Positions 16,842 to 25,453 are shown, numbered from the stretch's first letter. The stretch is DNA of 64,000 nt from Streptomyces hygroscopicus (GCF_026168105.1 NZ_LBMW01000038.1:1-64000), one strand, 5' to 3'. Notes: generated from the letters alone by a model not told the origin. Program-made: numbers and translations.

Positions 16842-17345
16842 GTGCTCGAAGGTGGGTGGGGCCCGGTGGTCCGCAGACCGGTGGCAGGGATCCTGGCGAT
16901 CGTCCTCTTCACGGAGGGGATCGGCATCGCGCTCCTGAACTGGTTCCTCGGTGTGGTCGTTCACCGCCAGAAGATGTCCCTGGCGGGCCTCGACCCCAGC
17001 ATGATGTCCGTTTCGTCGAAGGCCGGCGGGGTCGTCTTCGGGCTCTACTTCGCCGTCTGCGGGCTCGCCGCCCTGCTGGTGGCCGTGCGCGACCGCTCCC
17101 CGTCCGGCATCTGGCGCATCCTCCTGATCAGCGCCGCCGTGGTGCACGGTCTGCTCGGCGCGTTCACGGTCGGCCTGGTCGGCTGGGGCGCGTTCGCGTA
17201 CATGATGGTGGTGCTCGCGCTGGTCCTTCTCACCCTCATGACGTACGACCGTCAGGGTGGCCCGGCTGACGCGCCGCCCGCGGACGGCGGCGCCGGGGAC
17301 GGCGACGGGCCGCTCACTTCTCCGGCGGCGTCCACAACTCCGTGA
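16842..17345 (+). CDS. four-helix membrane protein, function unknown
   Basis: A 167-residue integral membrane protein with hydrophobic segments at about residues 13-35, 60-83, 93-112 and 116-137, and a Gly/Asp/Pro-rich tail. The start is uncertain: GTG 16842 is used, GTG 16866 follows a better ribosome site (GAAGGTGGG), and a TTG at 16758 opens the frame. Its 3' end overlaps the convergent maf gene by 32 bp. Its position beside the carboxylase genes is conserved in Streptomyces as far as I recall. Confidence 0.7.
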   Translation: MLEGGWGPVVRRPVAGILAIVLFTEGIGIALLNWFLGVVVHRQKMSLAGLDPSMMSVSSKAGGVVFGLYFAVCGLAALLVAVRDRSPSGIWRILLISAAVVHGLLGAFTVGLVGWGAFAYMMVVLALVLLTLMTYDRQGGPADAPPADGGAGDGDGPLTSPAASTTP

Positions 17346-17934
17346 TCCCGACGCCCAGTTCGGCCAGTAGCCGGCGGACCAGGGGCAGGGAGATCCCGAT
17401 GACGTTGCCGTGGTCGCCGTCGATGCCGTCGATGAAGGGCGCCGAGCGTCCGTCGAGCGTGAAGGCCCCGGCCACGTAGAGGGGCTCGCCGGAGGCCACG
17501 TAGGCGGCGATCTCCTCGTCCGTCGGCTCGCCGAAGCGAACCACGGTGGACGCGGTGGCGGACGCGTACCGGCCGCTGAGCGTGTCGTAGATGCAGTGGC
17601 CGGTCTGCAGGGTGCCCGCCCGGCCGCGCATCGACTTCCAGCGGGCCGTCGCCTCCTCCGCGTCCGCGGGCTTGCCGAGGGCCTCGCCGTCCAGGTCGAG
17701 AACCGAGTCGCAACCGATCACCAGCGCGCCCTTGACCTCGGGCTTCGCCGCCACCACGGAGGCCTTCGCCTCGGCCAGGGCGAGCGCGAGCTCCGCGGGG
17801 GTGGGGGCAGTGACCGCGTCCTCGTCGACACCGCTCACGATGACCTCGGGGTCGAGTCCGGCCTGCCGGAGCAGTCCGAGCCGGGCGGGGGACTGGGATG
17901 CGAGCACAACACGGCGACGGAGCTGAACGGTCAT
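17314..17934 (-). CDS. maf: Maf-family nucleotide pyrophosphatase
   Basis: A 206-residue Maf/HAM1-fold protein that hydrolyses non-canonical or selected nucleoside triphosphates to monophosphates. Family motifs visible are VVLASQSPARLGLLRQAG at the N-terminus, VIVSGVDED, GCDSVLDLDGEALGKP (about 73-88) and TGHCIYD. The ATG at 17934 was chosen over a GTG two codons upstream. It starts 22 bp after the 42-residue membrane protein gene and ends inside the last codons of the convergent membrane protein gene. Confidence 0.92.
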   Translation of the reverse strand: MTVQLRRRVVLASQSPARLGLLRQAGLDPEVIVSGVDEDAVTAPTPAELALALAEAKASVVAAKPEVKGALVIGCDSVLDLDGEALGKPADAEEATARWKSMRGRAGTLQTGHCIYDTLSGRYASATASTVVRFGEPTDEEIAAYVASGEPLYVAGAFTLDGRSAPFIDGIDGDHGNVIGISLPLVRRLLAELGVGITELWTPPEK

Positions 17935-17956
17935 GCGCACAGCGTATCGGCGCGCC

Positions 17957-18085
17957 TCACCGGATGCCGATGACGATCATCGCCAGCACCATGGCCACCG
18001 CCATGAGGACCCCCAGCCGCCGCAACATCTCCTGCGTGTCGCGGAGTTCCTCCGGCGGCTCGTTCTCGGGGTCGGACCACAGCAT
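17957..18085 (-). CDS. 42-residue single-helix membrane protein
   Basis: An ORF of 42 codons on the minus strand beginning MLWSDPENEPPEELRDTQEM, with an acidic N-terminal half and a C-terminal hydrophobic helix (about residues 24-41). Codon bias is typical of the neighbours. It sits between pccE and maf with a 22-bp gap to maf, so it probably belongs to the same transcript as maf. A perfect 16-bp palindrome lies 35 bp upstream of the start. Function unknown; a small regulator or partner of the nearby enzymes is speculation. Confidence 0.75.
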   Translation of the reverse strand: MLWSDPENEPPEELRDTQEMLRRLGVLMAVAMVLAMIVIGIR

Positions 18086-18120
18086 GCTCTCGATCGTGCG
18101 ACGGTGACCTGCTCCGCGCC

Positions 18121-18136
18121 TGAGTACGCGTACTCA
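18121..18136. promoter_or_regulatory. perfect 16-bp palindrome
   Basis: TGAGTACGCGTACTCA, upstream of the small membrane protein gene/maf and downstream of the pccE terminator. It is a candidate operator. It resembles but does not match the HspR HAIR element, which needs a 7-base spacer and CTT/AAG ends. Confidence 0.6.
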
Positions 18137-18173
18137 ACTTGGCGCACCGGCTCCACGGGCGCGGCGAGCCGGT

Positions 18174-18208
18174 GCGCCGGTCAGGCCCGAACAGAGCCTG
18201 ACCGGCGC
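18174..18208. terminator. hairpin terminator of the pccB-pccE operon
   Basis: A perfect 13-bp inverted repeat (18174-18186 with 18196-18208) and a 9-base loop. A second perfect 12-bp inverted repeat (18141-18152 with 18167-18178) overlaps it by five bases, so the two hairpins cannot both form fully. Confidence 0.8.
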
Positions 18209-18268
18209 CGCACCCCCAGGGCCTGTCCTTCGGATCAGGCGGGCGTCGCGGGGCCCGGAAGACGGGTC

Positions 18269-18478
18269 CTATGCGGGCCAGTACGTACGGGACCAGGCCA
18301 CCGGGCCCGGCTGGGGCAGCCGGTGGGCGGCGATACGGGCCGGGTCGGCCCAGGAGTCCCGGGCACGCGCCGCACCGGGCGGTACGGAGGCCGCCGCCGC
18401 GGCGCGGGCCCGGACCACCGCCAGTGCGGCGGCCAGCTCCTCCGGGGTCGGATTGCCCCGTATGACCTTGATCGTCAT
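18269..18478 (-). CDS. pccE: acyl-CoA carboxylase epsilon subunit
   Basis: A 69-residue protein with the features of actinobacterial carboxylase epsilon subunits: IKVIRGNPTPEELAAALAV at the N-terminus, an Ala/Arg-rich middle and a Trp-containing end (WADPARIAAHRLPQPGPVAW). In S. coelicolor PccE binds PccB and is needed for full activity of the complex with AccA2. It starts 24 bp after the pccB stop. The ATG at 18478 was chosen over an ATG four codons upstream because it gives the usual MTIKV start. Confidence 0.9.
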   Translation of the reverse strand: MTIKVIRGNPTPEELAAALAVVRARAAAAASVPPGAARARDSWADPARIAAHRLPQPGPVAWSRTYWPA

Positions 18479-18502
18479 GTCTGCTCCCAAGGGTCCGGGG
18501 TT

Positions 18503-20086
18503 CTACAGGGGGATGTTGCCGTGCTTCTTCGGGGGCAGGGACTCCCGCTTGGTACGCAGCTGGCGCAGACCGCGCACCACATGGCGGCGGGTGTCGGACG
18601 GCATGATCACCGCGTCGATGTAGCCGCGCTCGGCCGCGACGTAGGGGTTGAGAAGGGCGTCCTCGTACTCCTGGATGAGCCGGGCGCGGGTCGCCTCCGG
18701 TTCGTCGGCCTCGGCGATCGTGCGGCGGTGCAGGATGTTGACCGCGCCCTGCGCGCCCATGACGGCGATCTGGGCGGTCGGCCAGGCGAGGTTGAGGTCG
18801 GCGCCCAGGTGCTTGGAGCCCATGACGTCGTAGGCGCCGCCGAAGGCCTTGCGCGTGATGACCGTGATCAGCGGGACCGTCGCCTCCGCGTACGCGTAGA
18901 TCAGCTTGGCGCCGCGGCGGATGATGCCGGTGTGCTCCTGGTCGACGCCGGGGAGGAACCCGGGCACGTCGACGAAGGTGATGACGGGCACGTTGAACGC
19001 GTCGCACGTCCGCACGAACCGCGCGGCCTTCTCGCTCGCGTCGATGTCGAGGCAGCCCGCGAACTGCATCGGCTGGTTGGCGACGATGCCCACCGGGTGG
19101 CCCTCGACCCGGCCGAAGCCGGTGAGGATGTTGGGCGCGAACAACGGCTGCGTCTCGAAGAACTCGGCGTCGTCCAGGATGTGCTCGATCACCGTGTGCA
19201 TGTCGTACGGCTGATTCGCGCTGTCCGGGACCAGCGTGTCCAGCTCCCGGTCCTCGTCGGTGACGGAGAGGTCCGCCTCCTCCGGGAAGGCCGGGGCCTC
19301 GCTGAGGTTGTTGGACGGCAGGTACGACAGCAGCTGCTTGACGTACTCGATGGCGTCCTTCTCGTCCCCGGCCATGTGGTGGGCCACGCCGGAGGCGGTG
19401 TTGTGGGTGCGGGCGCCGCCCAGCTCCTCGAAGCCGACGTCCTCACCGGTGACCGTCTTGATGACGTCCGGGCCGGTGATGAACATGTGTGAGGTCTGGT
19501 CCACCATCACCGTGAAGTCGGTGATCGCGGGGGAGTACACCGCGCCGCCCGCGCACGGGCCGACGACCAGACTGATCTGCGGGATCACTCCGGAGGCGTG
19601 GGTGTTACGGCGGAAGATCTCCCCGTACGCGCCCAGGGAGGCGACACCCTCCTGGATGCGGGCGCCGCCGGAGTCGTTGATGCCGACGACCGGGCAGCCC
19701 GTCTTCAGGGCGAAGTCCATCACCTTGACGATCTTCTGGCCGTAGACCTCGCCGAGGGCGCCGCCGAAGACGGTGAAGTCCTGCGAGAACACGGCGACCG
19801 GGCGGCCGTCCACGGTTCCGTACCCGGTCACGACGCCGTCGCCGTACGGGCGGTTCTTCTCCAGACCGAAGTTGGTCGAGCGGTGCCGGGCGAACTCGTC
19901 GAGCTCCACGAACGAGCCCTCGTCCAGCAGCAGCTCGATCCGCTCACGCGCCGTCAGCTTGCCCTTGGCGTGCTGCTTTTCGACGGCACGCTCCGAGCCG
20001 GCGTGCGTCGCCTCCTGGACGCGGCGCTGGAGGTCCGCGAGCTTGCCCGCGGTGGTGTGAATGTCGATCTCTTCCGGCTCGGACAT
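18503..20086 (-). CDS. pccB: propionyl-CoA carboxylase beta subunit (carboxyltransferase)
   Basis: A 527-residue carboxyltransferase moving CO2 from biotinyl-AccA2 to acyl-CoA to make methylmalonyl-CoA, a polyketide and odd-chain precursor. Oxyanion-forming glycine segments are GINDSGGARIQEG (about 135-147), GPCAGGAVY and, in the second half, RKAFGGAYDVMGSKH. Asp420 in AYDVMG corresponds to the residue (Asp422 in S. coelicolor PccB) that favours propionyl-CoA over acetyl-CoA. It forms an operon with pccE. The biotin ligase gene is divergent, 147 bp away. Confidence 0.95.
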   Translation of the reverse strand: MSEPEEIDIHTTAGKLADLQRRVQEATHAGSERAVEKQHAKGKLTARERIELLLDEGSFVELDEFARHRSTNFGLEKNRPYGDGVVTGYGTVDGRPVAVFSQDFTVFGGALGEVYGQKIVKVMDFALKTGCPVVGINDSGGARIQEGVASLGAYGEIFRRNTHASGVIPQISLVVGPCAGGAVYSPAITDFTVMVDQTSHMFITGPDVIKTVTGEDVGFEELGGARTHNTASGVAHHMAGDEKDAIEYVKQLLSYLPSNNLSEAPAFPEEADLSVTDEDRELDTLVPDSANQPYDMHTVIEHILDDAEFFETQPLFAPNILTGFGRVEGHPVGIVANQPMQFAGCLDIDASEKAARFVRTCDAFNVPVITFVDVPGFLPGVDQEHTGIIRRGAKLIYAYAEATVPLITVITRKAFGGAYDVMGSKHLGADLNLAWPTAQIAVMGAQGAVNILHRRTIAEADEPEATRARLIQEYEDALLNPYVAAERGYIDAVIMPSDTRRHVVRGLRQLRTKRESLPPKKHGNIPL

Positions 20087-20232
20087 CGGGATGCGGCTCC
20101 CTGCCTGCTCAATGGGGACGTGAGGGTGAGGTGCTACGAAATGCTCAGAAGAACGAACGGTTACTCATCCGTAGCGTAGTGGCGTGCCTACCGATCGGCA
20201 GTGCGGCGTTTACCACACCTAGGGTGGCTTGC

Positions 20233-21126
20233 ATGATGCCGCGAGATGCCTCAGACGCGAACGACCGGTCGAACGACGCCGCCGGCGGTGGCGGCCGCTG
20301 GTCCGACTTGGACCGCCCTCCCCTGAACGCCGCCACGCTGCGCAGCGGACTGCTGCGGGAGGGCGGGTTCTGGTCCGGGATCGAGGTGGTGCAGCGCACC
20401 GGGTCCACCAACAGCGACCTGGTCGCCCTCGCCGCGGCCGGCAGCGCCGCCGAGGGCACCGTCCTGGTGGCCGAGGAGCAGAACGCCGGGCGCGGGCGGC
20501 TCGACCGCACCTGGACGGCCCCCGCCCGCTCCGGTCTGTTCTTCTCCGTCCTGCTCGAGCCTGCCGGGGTGCCGGTCGCCCGCTGGGGCTGGCTGCCGCT
20601 GCTCGCCGGGGTGGCTGTCGCGACGGGGCTCGCGCGGGCCGCGGGGGTCGACACGGCACTCAAGTGGCCCAACGACCTGCTGGTCAGCGTGGGCGGGGAG
20701 GAACGCAAGGCCGGGGGGATCCTCGCGGAGCGCGCGGGCGAGGCCGCAGTGGTGGTCGGCATCGGGATCAACGTCACGCTGCGTGAGGACGAGCTGCCGG
20801 TACCCATGGCGGGCTCGCTGGCCCTGGCGGGTGCCCGGACCACGGACCGCGACCCGCTGCTGCGGGCGGTGTTGCGGTCCCTGGCGGACTGGTACAGCCG
20901 CTGGCGTGCCGCGGACGGCGACCCGGCGGCCTGCGGCCTTCAGGAGACATACGCGGCGGGCAGCGCGACGCTGGGCCGCCTCGTACGGGCCGACCTGCCG
21001 GGCGACCGGTCCATCACCGGTGAGGCGGTGGCGATCGACGGCGACGGCCGTCTCGTGCTGGCGACGGACGAGGGAGTGCAGGAGCCGGTGGGGGCAGGGG
21101 ACGTGGTGCATCTGCGGCCGGCGTGA
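20233..21126 (+). CDS. birA: biotin--[acetyl-CoA-carboxylase] ligase
   Basis: A 297-residue group I biotin protein ligase without the N-terminal DNA-binding domain of E. coli BirA. Signature segments are RTGSTNSDLVALA (about 57-69), AEEQNAGRGRLDRTWTAP (about 85-102), LKWPNDLLV, KAGGILAE and VVGIGINV, then a small C-terminal domain. It attaches biotin to Lys555 of the AccA2 biotinyl domain encoded nearby and to other carboxylases. Either of two adjacent ATG codons (20233, 20236) may be the start; the in-frame codon at 20131 is too far into the promoter region. Confidence 0.93.
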   Translation: MMPRDASDANDRSNDAAGGGGRWSDLDRPPLNAATLRSGLLREGGFWSGIEVVQRTGSTNSDLVALAAAGSAAEGTVLVAEEQNAGRGRLDRTWTAPARSGLFFSVLLEPAGVPVARWGWLPLLAGVAVATGLARAAGVDTALKWPNDLLVSVGGEERKAGGILAERAGEAAVVVGIGINVTLREDELPVPMAGSLALAGARTTDRDPLLRAVLRSLADWYSRWRAADGDPAACGLQETYAAGSATLGRLVRADLPGDRSITGEAVAIDGDGRLVLATDEGVQEPVGAGDVVHLRPA

Positions 21127-21226
21127 CGCCGGGGGCGGACACGGCCGAGGAGTGAGCTACCGCACACCTGCCGTAGAGTTGACCGCGGTCGATACCTGAC
21201 CGCGGCAGATCGGAAGGGCAGCACGC

Positions 21227-22369
21227 GTGACCGTCGACGACACGGGCTCGGGCACGGGCGTACACCCCGCCCCCGACGGTGAACCGGGGCGCGACGAAAA
21301 CGCCGAGTCCGAGGAGAACCCCCTCGCGCTCCGCCTGGAGCAGCTCATCCTGGGCGCGGAGCGCCGCTACACCCCCTTTCAGGCGGCCCGTAGCGCGGGC
21401 GTCTCGATGGAACTGGCGTCCCGATTCTGGCGGGCGATGGGCTTCGCGGACATCGGCCAGGCCAAGGCCCTCACGGAGGCCGACGTCCTGGCCCTGCGCC
21501 GGCTCGCCGGTCTGGTCGAGGCGGGCCTGTTGAGCGAGGCGATGGCGGTGCAGGTGGCGCGCTCCACCGGGCAGACCACCGCCCGACTGGCCGAGTGGCA
21601 GATCGACTCCTTCCTCGAGGGCCTCACCGAGCCGCCCGAACCCGGTATGACCCGTACCGAGGTGACCTACCCCCTGGTCGAGCTGCTCCTGCCGGAACTG
21701 GAGGAGTTCCTCGTCTACGTCTGGCGGCGCCAGCTCGCCGCCGCGACCGGCCGGGTCGTCCAGGCCGGGGACGACGAGGAGATGGTCGACCGCCGCCTCG
21801 CGGTCGGCTTCGCGGACCTCGTCGGCTTCACGCGTCTGACGCGGCGCATGGAGGAGGAGGAACTCGGCGAACTCGTCGAGGCGTTCGAGACGACGGCGGC
21901 CGACCTGGTCGCCGCGCACGGCGGACGGCTCATCAAGACGCTGGGCGACGAGGTGCTGTACGCGGCGGACGACGCGGGAGTCGCCGCGGAGATCGCGCTG
22001 CGCCTGATCGAGACGATGGCGAACGACGAGACCATGCCCGAGCTGCGGGTGGGCATCGCCTTCGGCACGGTGACCACGCGGATGGGCGACGTCTTCGGTA
22101 CTACCGTGAACCTGGCGAGCCGGCTGACCTCGATAGCTCCCCGGGACTCGGTCCTGGTGGACGGCGCCTTTGCGGAGGAGCTCATCCATACCGGGGAAGC
22201 GCCCGCGTCGGAGACGGAGGCCGCCGAGGCCGCGGCCGCGGCGGAGAAGGAGGGCAAGGAGCCTCCCCCTTACCGCTTCGCGCTCCAGCCGATGTGGCAG
22301 CGCCCGGTGCGCGGCCTCGGCGTGATCGAGCCCTGGCTCCTGGCCCGGCGGGAAGCGGAGTCCCGGTAG
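21227..22369 (+). CDS. cya: class III adenylate cyclase
   Basis: A 380-residue soluble cyclase making cAMP from ATP. The N-terminal half (to about residue 195) is the Streptomyces Cya regulatory region. The catalytic domain starts at AVGFADLVGFTRLTRR, with the first metal Asp there, the second in IKTLGDEVLYAAD, and the transition-state Asn/Arg pair in TVNLASRLT. It ends in an acidic/Ala-rich insert and a conserved tail. GTG 21227 follows GGAAGGG. S. coelicolor Cya is the only dedicated adenylate cyclase there and is needed for normal germination (established knowledge). A 10-bp palindrome GACCGCGGTC lies about 45 bp upstream. Confidence 0.93.
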   Translation: MTVDDTGSGTGVHPAPDGEPGRDENAESEENPLALRLEQLILGAERRYTPFQAARSAGVSMELASRFWRAMGFADIGQAKALTEADVLALRRLAGLVEAGLLSEAMAVQVARSTGQTTARLAEWQIDSFLEGLTEPPEPGMTRTEVTYPLVELLLPELEEFLVYVWRRQLAAATGRVVQAGDDEEMVDRRLAVGFADLVGFTRLTRRMEEEELGELVEAFETTAADLVAAHGGRLIKTLGDEVLYAADDAGVAAEIALRLIETMANDETMPELRVGIAFGTVTTRMGDVFGTTVNLASRLTSIAPRDSVLVDGAFAEELIHTGEAPASETEAAEAAAAAEKEGKEPPPYRFALQPMWQRPVRGLGVIEPWLLARREAESR

Positions 22370-22615
22370 CCGTGACGCCACGGCGGGGGCGGACCGTCGG
22401 CCCGGCGGCCGACGGTACCTCGCTCCTGCCATGCGCCCACGCTCTGCCCGCGCCGACCGTCTGCCCGCCCCGTCCGGCTCGACTGAGGGGTGTCCTTGTG
22501 TGCGTAGGGGCGTGTCGATCCGTGCGGGCCGGTCCTTTGCCGCGCGGTCCCGCTCGACTGCCGGGTGTCCCGTGGGCGCGCCCTGATCCTGGGGCCCGGC
22601 CCGTACCGCTCCGGC

Positions 22616-23203
22616 TCAATCCCCTTGCTCGGACGAGCCGTTGACGCACAGGCCGACGAGGGGGACGCACAGGCCCGGGGGGTCGGGTTCCGGGGCCGGG
22701 GTGTGTGTGGCCGGGCGCGTCGGTGGGGGCGGGGTGGGCCGTGGCGCGGTGGGGGTCGGGGGTTCGGGGGTCGCGGAAGCCGTGGGGGACCACGGTGCCT
22801 CGGGGATGCCGGTCGCGGGGTCGGTGGCGAGGGATGGCGACGGGGACGGGTACGCGGACGGGCCCACGGTGCGCGGCGCGGACGGGCTCGTGCTCGCTTC
22901 CGTCCCGGCCGCCGTCGTGGAGCGGCTCACGGTACGGGCCTGCGGCACGCTCCCGACCGTCGCCGCCGTGTCGCTGGTGTCGATCCTGGGCTCGGCCTCC
23001 GCGGTGCCGCCCCCGCCCGTCACCGAGTCGGGCGCGAGGCGCACCAGACTCAGGGCTCCGGCGGCGAGCGCGAACCCGCCGACCGCCAGCACCACACGGC
23101 GGGGACGGGGCTTGCGGTGCCGGCCCGCAGGGCGGCACCAGACCGGGCCGGAGGCGCCGCGCTCCGCCGTGGTGCTCTCGCCGATGGCCGTGTCCGTCGC
23201 CAT
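22616..23203 (-). CDS. membrane-anchored protein with Pro/Thr/Ser-rich exterior
   Basis: A 195-residue protein: an Arg/Pro-rich cytoplasmic N-terminus of about 36 residues, one membrane helix (about 38-60), then an extracellular low-complexity stretch rich in Thr, Ser and Pro and ending in LCVPLVGLCVNGSSE with two cysteines. The ATG at 23203 follows GGGGAGGG. No catalytic domain is visible; such proteins often span the cell wall. The gene is divergent from the enoyl-CoA hydratase gene. The 246 bp after its stop (22370-22615) hold no gene I can support. Confidence 0.65.
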   Translation of the reverse strand: MATDTAIGESTTAERGASGPVWCRPAGRHRKPRPRRVVLAVGGFALAAGALSLVRLAPDSVTGGGGTAEAEPRIDTSDTAATVGSVPQARTVSRSTTAAGTEASTSPSAPRTVGPSAYPSPSPSLATDPATGIPEAPWSPTASATPEPPTPTAPRPTPPPPTRPATHTPAPEPDPPGLCVPLVGLCVNGSSEQGD

Positions 23204-23404
23204 GCCGTCCCTCCCCGGTGTGCCCGCACTCCCCCGATGCGCCGTAGCGATGCGCAGGCTATGTGTCCATTGGGTGCGGTGATGGGGAGATGGCCCGGAT
23301 GTCACCCGAAAAGGGGAGGGGTGGCGGTGGATGGCCCGTATCCGACAGGGGCTCGCGGCGGCTTCCGCAGGGCCGCTCGGGCTGCGATGATCGGAGCGTC
23401 GGTA

Positions 23405-23420
23405 GTTAACCCGCGTTAAC
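23405..23420. promoter_or_regulatory. paired GTTAAC operator candidate
   Basis: Two GTTAAC hexamers separated by CCGC form a near-perfect 16-bp inverted repeat ending 12 bp before the hydratase start codon. The style is like TetR-type fatty acid repressor sites. Confidence 0.5.
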
Positions 23421-23432
23421 CGGGAGGGTGTC

Positions 23433-24239
23433 ATGGCGGAGCAGGGCGACGAGCGGCGGTTCGGCGAGTACGTCGTCGTACGGCGGCACGGATACGTCGC
23501 GGAGCTGGCGCTGGACCGGCCCAAGGCGATGAACGCGGTGTCCACCGAGATGGCGCGCTCGATCACCGAGGCGTGCGCGCACCTCGCCGCCGACCGGGAC
23601 GCCCGGGTGACGGTGCTGACGTCGACGCACGAGCGCGCGTTCTGCGTGGGCGCCGACCTCAAGGAGCGCAACTCCTTCACGGACGCCGACCTGGTGCGCC
23701 AGCGGCCCGTCGCACGTGCCGCGTACACCGGTGTCCTGGAGCTGCCGATGCCGACGGTCGCCGCCGTCCACGGTTTCGCGCTGGGCGGCGGCTTCGAGCT
23801 GGCGCTGTCCTGCGACCTGATCGTGGCCGACCGCACGGCGGTGCTCGGGCTGCCCGAGGTGTCCGTCGGGGTCATCCCCGGAGGCGGCGGTACGCAGCTG
23901 CTGCCCCGCCGGGTGGGCGCGGCGCGCGCGGCGGAGCTGATCTTCACGGCGCGGCGTCTGGAGGCGGCCGAGGCGCGGGAGTTGGGCCTGGTCGACGAGC
24001 TCGTGGCGGAGGGCGGCGATCGTGCGGAGGCGCTCGCCCTCGCGTCCCGTATCGCCGCGAACTCCCCGGTCGGCCTGCGGGCCGCCAAGCGCGCCCTGCG
24101 GCTGGGCCACGGTCTCGATCTGCGGGCCGGTCTCGAGGTCGAGGACGCGGCGTGGCGTTCGGTGGCGTTCTCGGGCGACCGGGCCGAGGGGGTGGCCGCC
24201 TTCAACGAGAAGCGCACCCCGCAGTGGCCGGGCGAGTAG
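23433..24239 (+). CDS. enoyl-CoA hydratase/isomerase family protein
   Basis: A 268-residue crotonase-fold protein. Oxyanion-hole segments are AFCVGADLKER (about 69-79) and HGFALGGGFELALSCD (about 109-124). Glutamates at the positions used for hydration appear in GGGFEL and LPEVSVGVIPGGGGTQ. It therefore can act as a true trans-enoyl-CoA hydratase in fatty acid or branched acyl-CoA breakdown. It has a strong ribosome site (GGGAGGG) and sits right behind the GTTAAC repeat, which suggests local repression by an acyl-CoA-responsive factor encoded elsewhere. Confidence 0.9.
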   Translation: MAEQGDERRFGEYVVVRRHGYVAELALDRPKAMNAVSTEMARSITEACAHLAADRDARVTVLTSTHERAFCVGADLKERNSFTDADLVRQRPVARAAYTGVLELPMPTVAAVHGFALGGGFELALSCDLIVADRTAVLGLPEVSVGVIPGGGGTQLLPRRVGAARAAELIFTARRLEAAEARELGLVDELVAEGGDRAEALALASRIAANSPVGLRAAKRALRLGHGLDLRAGLEVEDAAWRSVAFSGDRAEGVAAFNEKRTPQWPGE

Positions 24240-24313
24240 TCGCGGGCACGCCCTCGACCCCTGATCGCCGCACCAATGTCTCATATTGTCGCGATCGTCC
24301 CTAGCCTGGAGTG

Positions 24314-25453
24314 ATGGGTGAGGACAGTCGGCTGACGGCCGTGGTCGCGCTGGCCCAGGGCATGGCGGCGGCACACACACCTCGGGAGTCCTGGCGGGCC
24401 GCCGCGCTCGGCGCGTGCCGTGCGCTTGCCGGGAGCTTCGCCGCGCTCTCCGTGTGGGAGCGCGAGCGCGGACGACTGAAGGTCCTCGTCAACGTGGGGG
24501 AGCTCGCCCCCGAGGAGGAGGAGTTCCCGGAGCACGAGGCGTATCCCGTGCATCAGTTCCCGGAGATCACCGAGTTCCTGCACGAGCGCTGGGCGGGCGG
24601 CGGCGGGCCGAGCGCCTGGGTGGAGACCGCCGAGGGTCCGGCGGCGGGGCACGCCGGGTACTGCCACCAGCGCGTGGCCGCCCTGCGAAGACGCGGCCGC
24701 GGATGCTGTGTGGTCGCGCCCTTGGTGCTGCACGGCCGCGCCTGGGGCGAGCTGTATGTCGCCCGCCGGGCCGATGCCCCCCTCTTCGAGGGTGCCGACG
24801 CCGACTTCGCCACCGTCCTCGCCTCCGTCGTCGCCGCCGGTCTCGCCCAGACCGAGCGCCTGGAGGAGGCCCGCCGCCTCGCCTTCACCGACGCGCTCAC
24901 CGGTCTCGCCAACCGGCGTGCCGTCGACGTCCGCCTCGAGGAGGCGATCGAGCGGCATCGCGACGACGGGGCCGTCGTCTCGCTCGTCGTCTGCGATCTC
25001 AATGGCCTCAAACGGGTCAACGACACCCGCGGGCACGCCGTGGGCGACCGCCTGCTGGAACGCTTCGGCTCGGTCCTCTCGCTGTGCGGTGCGATGCTTC
25101 CCGGCGCCCTTGTGGCCCGGCTCGGCGGTGACGAGTTCTGCCTCGTCGCGGTCGGCCCGCCCGGAGACGAGGTCGTCCGGATCGCCGACGAAGTCTGCCG
25201 CCGGGCCGCCGAGTTGGAGCTCGGTGACGGGGTCGCCTGTGGGGTCGCCTCGACCCAGGACCCGATCGGCCCGGTCCGCTCGGCCCGCCGGCTGTTCCGG
25301 CTCGCGGACGCGGCACAGTACCGGGCCAAGGCCCTGCGCGCCGGAAAGCCCGTGGTCGCGGGCCGCGAGGGCCCCGACGATCCGGTGGTACGGCTGGCCG
25401 ACGCACCGCCTCCCGCCGCCGGTGAACGCCGCCGTTTCCGGGGCCGCCGCTGA
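24314..25453 (+). CDS. GAF-GGDEF diguanylate cyclase
   Basis: A 379-residue soluble protein. Residues about 15-185 form a GAF-like sensory domain. A short helical linker (about 186-197) leads into a GGDEF domain from about 198, with DALTGLANRR at its start and an intact active-site motif ARLGGDEFCLV at about 270-280. There is no RxxD inhibitory site before the motif, so product feedback is probably absent. The predicted product is c-di-GMP, which in Streptomyces acts through BldD to hold back sporulation (established knowledge). The start may be GTG 24311 or ATG 24314. Confidence 0.9.
   Translation: MGEDSRLTAVVALAQGMAAAHTPRESWRAAALGACRALAGSFAALSVWERERGRLKVLVNVGELAPEEEEFPEHEAYPVHQFPEITEFLHERWAGGGGPSAWVETAEGPAAGHAGYCHQRVAALRRRGRGCCVVAPLVLHGRAWGELYVARRADAPLFEGADADFATVLASVVAAGLAQTERLEEARRLAFTDALTGLANRRAVDVRLEEAIERHRDDGAVVSLVVCDLNGLKRVNDTRGHAVGDRLLERFGSVLSLCGAMLPGALVARLGGDEFCLVAVGPPGDEVVRIADEVCRRAAELELGDGVACGVASTQDPIGPVRSARRLFRLADAAQYRAKALRAGKPVVAGREGPDDPVVRLADAPPPAAGERRRFRGRR

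Noticed and set aside
18121..18136. HspR (HAIR) binding site
   Set aside because: The spacing is 6 rather than 7 and the outer CTT/AAG is missing.
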